Shown: positions 58,735 to 64,000 of the stretch, one piece after another
How positions within the stretch are numbered: the stretch's first letter is position 1
Layout: every line of letters starts with the position of its first letter
Source: Rhabdobacter roseus
GTDB lineage: Bacteria > Bacteroidota > Bacteroidia > Cytophagales > Spirosomataceae
DNA length: 64,000 bases
Direction of reading: 5' to 3'
Assembly: GCF_014202275.1 (NCBI RefSeq)
Contig: NZ_JACHGF010000008.1
Coordinates: 230,957-294,956, forward strand
Notes under the pieces: generated by a model
Seen by the model: only the letters and a program-made list of their open reading frames with translations
What the model was told of the DNA's origin: nothing
Databases searched by the model: none
Program-made: the position numbers and the translations under genes

Positions 58735-59054
58735 ACGGAATTATGGACTGATTTTCCATAGCTCCCTAGTTAGACTAATGTAGTTCTGTTTTGAGTTATA
58801 ACGGGTATCTTTAACGGGGGCTTGCTAACAAAAGCTCTTAATTTGGCCATTGCGAGAGCCCCCTTTTTACCCATTGTTATAAATTATAATTTCATTAATT
58901 TCTAAACCAGTAAGCCATTCAAACTTTTAGTCTCAAACTCGTTTTAATCTACTTTTTCCCTTTTGTAACTATGGAAATTTTAAGCGACAAATATAGCCGG
59001 AGGCAGCGCCAATAAGGTGGCAAATGGTTTAATGAAATGAAAAATATCCTCTCG
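58735..59054. other. gene-free AT-rich junction
   Basis: About 320 bases without a gene. Composition changes here from GC-rich with frequent GTAC motifs to AT-rich with hardly any. No repeat or integrase remnant is visible at the junction. Confidence 0.6.
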
Positions 59055-59798
59055 TCATTTAATGTCCATTTTTCTAAAAAGAAATATTGAAATAATAACA
59101 GGTGCAAAAAAATACAGCAAGCATACCAAATATCCATTCACAAAAAACTGATGATTAGATAGATTGTAATCAATTTTGGTATAATAATACTGCGGAAAAA
59201 ACTGTAATAATGGTTTGAGATTTTGCCCTTTGAAATTTTCAAAAAAGCCACCACATACTAAAATTAGTGTTTCGTAACAAAATGAAAGAAGAATGGTAAG
59301 CCCTGGCTTTTGTGTCAAAAACGCAAACATGGTAAAGAAGCCAGCGTATGACAAATGAAATATAGTAATATGTAAAAAATTCTTCAGAAAAAAAACTACA
59401 AATTCGCCAACAGGCATATCGCCGTACCCGTTTACAATGGAATTTCCAATGATTTGCACCAACACTATCACGAATAGTAAAATGGTTATGCATAGTATCA
59501 TGGAAAAAATTTTTGCCATAAATACACTTGTTCGGTATTTTCCCAAAGCAAGTGCGTTTCGTATACCTCCGTTTTGAAACTCAGAGGCTATAAAAAAACC
59601 TGCAAAAGCCCCGAACCACATGGCATTGATACTTGTACCAGCCTGAAATAGGCCGTCTTGCCCTTGCAAAACGTAGTTTTTTAGAAGTCTGTTGGTAATT
59701 ATACCAAAAGTGTTGGTGACGAAAAGCAATAGCATTAAATAAAGCAAAGTATTGCTTTTCGACAATTTGTATAATTCAGCTTTTAGTAAATCTTTCAT
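59055..59798 (-). CDS. ABC-2 permease of a BcrB-like exporter
   Basis: 247 residues, six transmembrane helices (L-L-Y-L-M-L-L-L-F-V; A-M-W-F-G-A-F-A-G-F-F-I-A; I-L-C-I-T-I-L-L-F-V; H-I-T-I-F-H-L-S-Y-A-G-F; L-T-I-L-L-S-F-C-Y; V-C-L-L-Y-F-F-A-P-V). The helix 2 end G-G-I-R-N-A-L-A-L-G-K-Y-R is a coupling-helix-like segment seen in BcrB/LanFEG permeases. It overlaps the ATPase gene by 23 bases. Such exporters often give peptide-antibiotic tolerance. Confidence 0.86.
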   Translation of the reverse strand: MKDLLKAELYKLSKSNTLLYLMLLLFVTNTFGIITNRLLKNYVLQGQDGLFQAGTSINAMWFGAFAGFFIASEFQNGGIRNALALGKYRTSVFMAKIFSMILCITILLFVIVLVQIIGNSIVNGYGDMPVGEFVVFFLKNFLHITIFHLSYAGFFTMFAFLTQKPGLTILLSFCYETLILVCGGFFENFKGQNLKPLLQFFPQYYYTKIDYNLSNHQFFVNGYLVCLLYFFAPVIISIFLFRKMDIK

Positions 59799-60714
59799 AT
59801 TTGCTAGATTGGGTAATTTTCAAAAAATAATCTTCGAGCTTATTTTGATTACATGACAGATGTTCTATTCTTTGTCCACTTAGTACCAAAACTTTATTAA
59901 AATCTGCAATCCGATCCAATTTTTCATTTATTCTTAATTCGGTATTGGAGTGTACTTCGCACTTTACAGAAAAGGCGGCATTCAATATTTCTGCCGAAGC
60001 AATAGCATCATCACAGATAATATGTATGTACTGGTTGGTAGCCTTAAGAAGCTCGTCACCGGATAGTTGAGTAACTAATTTGCCTTGGTGCAGAATGCCA
60101 TAATGCGTTGCAATCTGCGATAGTTCATCTAACAAATGGCTCGATAAAAGAATAGTAAGCCCGTATTCTTGAGCCAAAGTTTTGATAATGTCTCTGGTTT
60201 CGATGATACCCACAGGGTCTAATCCATTGGTAGGTTCATCTAATATCAAAAATTTGGGCTCTGTAATGAGGGCGATAGCCAAAGCAAGGCGCTGTTTCAT
60301 GCCCAATGAGAAGTTTTTTGCTTTTTTATTTCCCGTATCTGTCAAGCCTACCCTTCGGAGTACTTCCTTAACTTTTTTCTTATCAGAAATTCCTGCTAAG
60401 GTCATTTGAACCATCACGTTTTCATAGGCGGTCATTTCTAGGTACAGGGCTGGGGTTTCAATGGTTTGCCCAAGTCGGCTTCTTTGTTTTTGTAAATCGG
60501 CATTGCCAGATTTGCCATAAAGCTCAATATGCCCTTCTGTGGCAGATATAAGCCCGCAAACAATTCGCATGAAGGTGGACTTACCCGAACCATTCAGGCC
60601 AATCAGCCCGTAGATTTGTCCTTCTTCAATTTTTAGATTTACGTCATGGAGCGCTTTGGTATTTCCATATTGTTTGGAAATCTGAAATGTCTCTAAAACT
60701 ACTTTATTGTTCAT
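59776..60714 (-). CDS. ABC ATPase of a BcrA-like exporter
   Basis: 312 residues. Walker A G-L-N-G-S-G-K-S-T (about 39-47), signature N-F-S-L-G-M-K-Q-R (about 137-145), Walker B K-F-L-I-L-D-E-P-T (about 158-166), switch H in S-S-H-L-L-D. The ~80-residue C-terminal extension (H-I-I-C-D-D-A-I-A-S-A) is of the BcrA/LanF type. With the overlapping permease gene it makes a two-component exporter, next to an AraC regulator. Confidence 0.92.
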   Translation of the reverse strand: MNNKVVLETFQISKQYGNTKALHDVNLKIEEGQIYGLIGLNGSGKSTFMRIVCGLISATEGHIELYGKSGNADLQKQRSRLGQTIETPALYLEMTAYENVMVQMTLAGISDKKKVKEVLRRVGLTDTGNKKAKNFSLGMKQRLALAIALITEPKFLILDEPTNGLDPVGIIETRDIIKTLAQEYGLTILLSSHLLDELSQIATHYGILHQGKLVTQLSGDELLKATNQYIHIICDDAIASAEILNAAFSVKCEVHSNTELRINEKLDRIADFNKVLVLSGQRIEHLSCNQNKLEDYFLKITQSSKYERFTKS

Positions 60715-60817
60715 TATCTTTCTTTTTTTTGCAAAGGAAGTAATGAAAATGGAAACAGAAGTAGCATCCGATAGGTTGAGACAAGTAGTTCTTAGAATTT
60801 AAATATCTGATATACAG

Positions 60818-61891
60818 TCAGATATATTTATTTAAGTACTCAGTGGGCGTTTTGCCAGTATATTTTTTAAAATTCCTATTGAAAGAAGCCTTAGAGTTGA
60901 ATCCGCAGTCGTATGCGATGGCAAGTAGGGTATACTTTTTATTTTTTTCGCTTTTCACCTCTTTTAAAAATTCCTCAATCCGCCACCCGTTTATAAGGTC
61001 GTAAAAATTCTTTTGTTCCTTTTCATTGATTACCTGCGAGAGGTGATGCACCTGCGCGTCAATCATAGATGCTAGGTGTTGCAGCGTAAGTTCCGGATTG
61101 AGGTAGGGTTTTTCAGTTTGTAACAGTCGGATAAGTGCCTGATGTAATCTGTCAATTTCTAAATTATCAAGCCCTGAGTTTACATACTTGGGTTTGACTT
61201 CCTCTACTAAAGCACTCTGAGGCGTTCTTTTTGAAAAAACATCTACCTGTGTAATGCCAAAATAACCCAATAGGATGAGGAAAATAGCAATGGCTTTTGT
61301 TATAAGCTCCTCGTTTTTAGTGATAATCACGACACTCCATATTACAAGAATACCTGCCATTAAAAAAAGCATCCAATTAAAATGAATTTTATCAGAATTG
61401 GAAAAGTTGTCTTTAAGACTTCGTTGAAAACGAAATATTTTTAAAGCACACCAGCCAAAATACAAAGGTATTGAAATATAAATATAAGTTGTCCTAACTA
61501 AATTTCTAAACAAAAAACCTTCGTTACTTGCTAGTAAGCTATTCACTCGTTGTTCAAATGGTTTAAAAAAATACGAGACATACGAAAGACTGATTAATAT
61601 ATACGGAACCAAATGCCAAAGCTCGTCTTTAGTGAACCGCGTATCGGATGTTTGGAATTTTACGTACCAAAACAAAAATGGCCCAAAGAGCAAGGGTACA
61701 GAAAATCCAGACACGATAATGCTTGGATAGTGGTTTTCTAAATGCTCTGCCCACAAGAAAATACCCCAGTTATAATACGCACTACAAAGCAGCCAAATTC
61801 CTAGAATTTTTCTAGGCAATGAGTTGGTATTGTTAGTTAGCAAAACAACGGACAAAAAAATGCATATTGATATGGAAGATATTAAGTACAT
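60818..61891 (-). CDS. AraC-family regulator with N-terminal membrane domain
   Basis: 357 residues. The first ~240 residues contain seven or eight hydrophobic helices (S-I-C-I-F-L-S-V-V-L-L; I-L-G-I-W-L-L-C-S-A-Y; P-L-L-F-G-P-F-L-F-W-Y; and others). The C-terminal ~100 residues form an AraC DNA-binding domain: L-Q-H-L-A-S-M-I-D-A-Q-V-H-H-L-S-Q-V-I-N, then A-Y-D-C-G-F-N-S-K-A-S-F-N-R-N-F-K-K-Y-T-G-K-T-P. It is a membrane-anchored one-component sensor type seen in Bacteroidota. Same strand, 103 bases upstream of the BcrA-like gene, so it probably controls the exporter. Confidence 0.9.
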   Translation of the reverse strand: MYLISSISICIFLSVVLLTNNTNSLPRKILGIWLLCSAYYNWGIFLWAEHLENHYPSIIVSGFSVPLLFGPFLFWYVKFQTSDTRFTKDELWHLVPYILISLSYVSYFFKPFEQRVNSLLASNEGFLFRNLVRTTYIYISIPLYFGWCALKIFRFQRSLKDNFSNSDKIHFNWMLFLMAGILVIWSVVIITKNEELITKAIAIFLILLGYFGITQVDVFSKRTPQSALVEEVKPKYVNSGLDNLEIDRLHQALIRLLQTEKPYLNPELTLQHLASMIDAQVHHLSQVINEKEQKNFYDLINGWRIEEFLKEVKSEKNKKYTLLAIAYDCGFNSKASFNRNFKKYTGKTPTEYLNKYI

Positions 61892-62074
61892 TTAAGATCA
61901 AAGTAATTATATTTTGTTCTACCGACCGTTTTTTATTCTTCAACTTTTTTGTTTTGTTATTTCAGAGTCCCTCAGTGAAAATTGATTTTTATTTTTTGCA
62001 TGTCTTATGATTATTGATGAGTGAGTCTGTCTATAAATACTTTTCTTAGGAGTGTAGCATTTATGCCCTTTACA

Positions 62075-62129
62075 CCCGCGCGGCGTCCGCTCCCTTAGTC
62101 CCTCCTTCCAGGAGCGGACGCCGCGCGGG
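62075..62129. repeat. 19-bp perfect GC-rich hairpin
   Basis: 62075-62093 (starting CCCGCGCGGCGTCC) pairs perfectly with 62111-62129 around a 17-base loop. Part of its sequence (TACAC, C-GCGCGGCG, then GCTTTA and ATTCA) recurs near 63139-63210. Confidence 0.88.
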
Positions 62130-62466
62130 GAAGCTTTACAAACTAATTCATGCATCAATATTTCTATTGGCTTGATTGCATGGCACTAAATTAGTTCTAA
62201 TAGCAGACTGAATAAGTTTAACACAATAATTTTACTACGCTGTATTTGTAATTATTTATAAATATTGGTGTCAGACATGCATGTCCCAAAGCGAATTTAG
62301 GCTAAAAGCTGCTTTTATAGAGACAGGCAACAAAGCCATTTTGCAAGATTAGCGTACAAAAAACACTTCAACCAAGTACCCCTTGTTCCTAGTACCTTTC
62401 CCCGCACCTTGCCGAAGTCCCGGCCATCCAGTTGGAAGTCAAGGGTGAGGCTTTGGCTAGTATGCG

Positions 62467-62500
62467 AAAGTACCCCCGCTTCGAGCGGGAGGGGTACTTT
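62467..62500 (-). terminator. GTAC-motif hairpin downstream of the acetyltransferase gene
   Basis: AAAGTACCCC (62467-62476) pairs with 62491-62500; an inner CGC-TTCGA-GCG stem extends it. It lies past the stop of the GNAT gene. Confidence 0.6.
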
Positions 62501-62575
62501 ATGCTACGTCGTAGGGTTATAGCTAAAGCCAGTTAGATATGCTTACTTTTTAAGTAGCGGGCCACCTACTCGCTT

Positions 62576-63088
62576 TTAGTTCGTGCTTGATGCAATCAGG
62601 TCAAGCGTGTAAAGCCAATATTTTTTACCTAACCTTGGTTCTATTTCTCTTAAAATGGTGAAGCCCAGGCTTTCGTATATGTGGCGTGCAGGGCTCATCA
62701 TTTCTGAGGTATGCAGAGCGATCGTTTGTTCGCCGTGGTCTACGGCATACTGAATACACTTTTCTGTCAACTTTCTTCCAATGCCTTGTCCCCCGTATTT
62801 TTTATCAACCGTAACAAATCGTAGGTAGCACCAGCTCTCTTCATAAATTTCTGTCGGATTGCCGCGCGGAACGAGGAAACTCATGCCAATAATTCCTCCA
62901 ATTTCATTCTCGCAAACTAGACAGTATGATTTTTGCAATAAGTTTAGGTAGGTCTCCTGGTTAGCCAAGTTCTTTCTTAATTTCTCCCAGTTTTCAGGGG
63001 TCAATTCGCCTTGAAACTGGCCCCAGGAGCTGAGAGCCAAGTTTTTTATTTTGCTCAGGTCATTGATATTTCCTTGTCGGTAAACCAT
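62576..63088 (-). CDS. GNAT-family N-acetyltransferase
   Basis: 170 residues. Acetyl-CoA-binding motif A is V-D-K-K-Y-G-G-Q-G-I-G-R-K-L (about 94-107; the Q-x-x-G-x-G/A element), followed by the helix and S-P-A-R-H-I-Y-E-S-L-G-F motif B. The N-terminal V-Y-R-Q-G-N-I-N-D-L is the first strand. The substrate is unknown; similar proteins acetylate small amines or ribosomal proteins. It is flanked on both sides by related GC-rich hairpin repeats. Confidence 0.9.
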   Translation of the reverse strand: MVYRQGNINDLSKIKNLALSSWGQFQGELTPENWEKLRKNLANQETYLNLLQKSYCLVCENEIGGIIGMSFLVPRGNPTEIYEESWCYLRFVTVDKKYGGQGIGRKLTEKCIQYAVDHGEQTIALHTSEMMSPARHIYESLGFTILREIEPRLGKKYWLYTLDLIASSTN

Positions 63089-63138
63089 TTGGCGCTAGTG
63101 ATGAACGAGTAAGTCAGTAACTATTTTTTTAAAAAAGG

Positions 63139-63210
63139 GACACTTGTGTCCTGTACACGCGCGCGGCGGGAACGCTTTATGAACTCATTCACCTATCCAT
63201 CATCATGAGC
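63139..63210. repeat. related repeat, second copy near the acetyltransferase gene
   Basis: Shares TACACGCGCGCGGCG and a following GCTTTA...ATTCA block with 62068-62150, but lacks the hairpin's second arm. It looks like the same element after an internal deletion. Confidence 0.55.
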
Positions 63211-63265
63211 CGGATCAGTGCCGTAGGCACGCGATGTTTGTAGTTAAAAGTACCCCCAAGTCCGC

Positions 63266-63321
63266 CCGCGTGCCGCTAGGTACGCAACCCCATTGCTCGT
63301 TGCGTACCTAGCGGCACGCGG
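63266..63321. repeat. 23-bp perfect hairpin
   Basis: 63266-63288 (starting CCGCGTGCCGCTAGG) pairs perfectly with 63299-63321, with a 10-base loop and a GTAC core in each arm. The gap 63089-63451 otherwise contains no gene. Stems this long are rare in terminators and suggest a REP-like element. Confidence 0.92.
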
Positions 63322-63451
63322 ATTCTCTACCTAAGTCATCTTCTACATACATTCGACCGCTACGCGGCCACGAAGGCGCGTTATTGATCCGTAAGAAAGT
63401 TTGTACTGCTTTTGAATCAGAAAGCAGATGCTTTTTTAGTAATCGGTGCCA

Positions 63452-63850
63452 TTACTCCTTCATCAGGCCCATAGCCTGCCCAATCAAAAACGTATCGGTG
63501 TACTGATTGAATTCCGTAATTTTCCCGTCTTTGACTTTGTACTCGCAGGCAAAGTCGGCCTTCAGGTAATTGCCGGTGGCGTTGTAAGTACCTTCGTGAA
63601 AACCGATCACAAAAGCTCCGTCGCCGCTGTCCAGATACCGCGTGATGGTGGCTTTCCAGTCCGTCCAGTTTTGGCTAAAACCACCAAAAACGTTCTCAAA
63701 AATGGCGTCGGCCCCTACGTACTGCCCGCCGCCGGGAAAGCCCTTCATTTGATTCCATTGGATATTTTCATCAAACAGTTGCCGGATCGCCGCGTGGTCT
63801 TTGGCAGCAAAAAGCGCATACATTTTTTTTACGGTTTCAATATTATCCAT
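63452..63850 (-). CDS. SnoaL/NTF2-like protein
   Basis: 132 residues. The NTF2-like fold starts V-K-K-M-Y-A-L-F-A-A-K-D-H-A-A-I-R-Q-L-F-D-E-N-I-Q-W, the SnoaL-type signature. It continues with F-V-I-G-F-H-E-G-T-Y and C-E-Y-K-V-K-D-G-K-I-T-E-F-N-Q-Y-T-D. No catalytic pair is obvious. Probably a small-molecule-binding or isomerase-like protein. AT content returns toward average here. Confidence 0.87.
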   Translation of the reverse strand: MDNIETVKKMYALFAAKDHAAIRQLFDENIQWNQMKGFPGGGQYVGADAIFENVFGGFSQNWTDWKATITRYLDSGDGAFVIGFHEGTYNATGNYLKADFACEYKVKDGKITEFNQYTDTFLIGQAMGLMKE

Positions 63851-63975
63851 TTGTTCTCTAGCCGCTTTTGATTCAAAACTCGTAAAAATGTTTTATTCAT
63901 GTCATCAGGGCTTTCTCATAAAAATGGCAAGTAGTTGTTAGCCTTACTTTTGTGGTTGACTAGACTACAAAAACC

Positions 63976-64000
63976 ATGACTACTCCTACTTGCCAGCTTA
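63976..64000 (+). CDS. possible start of a gene cut by the window edge
   Basis: ATG at 63976 opens a frame reading M-T-T-P-T-C-Q-L to the edge. A -7-like box TACTTTTG at 63945-63952 is well placed for it. TGGCAAGTAG (63925-63934) is repeated inverted at 63986-63995 inside the frame. Such an inverted repeat around the start of a gene is seen at insertion-sequence ends, but eight residues do not allow an identification. Confidence 0.35.

Larger units (their letters stand above)
61892..62575. other. gene-free stretch with large hairpins
   Basis: About 680 bases without a coding sequence. It holds the 19-bp hairpin at 62075-62129 and a GTAC-motif terminator at 62467-62500. It is AT-rich apart from the GC-rich stems. 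Confidence 0.6.

Noticed and set aside
58949..59137. 62-codon frame on the minus strand
   Set aside because: Overlaps the 3' end of the BcrB-like permease gene in another frame and has no family features.

Overview
The window looks like chromosomal DNA of a Bacteroidota bacterium, most likely a member of the Cytophagales. Three things point there. Several promoters match the Bacteroidota pattern (TTG, about 19-21 bases, then TAnnTTTG) instead of a sigma-70 -10 box. Genes mostly lack visible Shine-Dalgarno sequences. The gene families are typical of the group: a FecI/FecR pair with a secretin/TonB short N-terminal (STN) domain protein, CotH with a lamin-tail domain, a GIN-domain (DUF2807) protein, NamZ/DUF1343, DUF4932, a DUF5916 outer-membrane protein, DUF3526 ABC permeases and many lipoproteins. 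No rRNA, tRNA, CRISPR array or complete insertion sequence was recognised.

Layout. 1-1.3 kb: start of a GH43-like enzyme, ppnP and a DUF3592 protein. 1.4-4.9 kb: a segment bounded by two ~96-bp repeats, holding a PepSY-like lipoprotein and an ECF sigma factor overlapping a membrane protein. 5-10.8 kb: LolE-like permease, then NamZ and a NagB-like deaminase (cell-wall sugar recycling), then NAD synthetase. 10.9-17.8 kb: a large CotH surface protein and a FecI-FecR-STN operon. 18-23.8 kb: GIN protein, DUF4932 putative metallopeptidase, GT39 glycosyltransferase, a toxin-antitoxin pair with a broken toxin, and a VanX-like dipeptidase. 23.9-31.9 kb: S9D peptidase, a PspC/LiaF-like envelope-stress operon, a TrpF-like protein without its catalytic residues, and a HEPN gene pair. 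31.9-43.3 kb: Crp-like regulator, then a COG0523 (CobW-family) GTPase behind a double palindromic operator, followed by four ABC permease genes around one ATPase gene and a DUF5916 outer-membrane protein. 43.5-58.7 kb: mnmA, a SelT/W/H-type protein, carboxylesterase, HxlR/quinone reductase pair, DinB, DEAD-box helicase, PncC/CinA-C, S9 peptidase, GH5 enzyme and a DoxX/HxlR pair. 58.7-64 kb: an AT-rich accessory tract with an AraC regulator, a BcrA-like ABC exporter, a GNAT acetyltransferase and a SnoaL-like protein.

The most unusual feature is not a gene. The palindrome GTAC, mostly as AGTACC, GGTACT or GGTACC, recurs in coding DNA (all three frames), intergenic DNA and hairpin stems far more often than composition predicts. 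It falls to background or zero in AT-rich, accessory-looking tracts (toxin-antitoxin, HEPN pair, HxlR/quinone reductase, AraC-ABC). It resembles the cyanobacterial HIP1 phenomenon and may serve as a marker of long residence in the genome. Facing halves of the motif often form hairpins between genes. The second most interesting feature is the COG0523-ABC-DUF5916 cluster behind a Fur-family-style operator that overlaps the -7 box, which suggests a metal-responsive envelope system.
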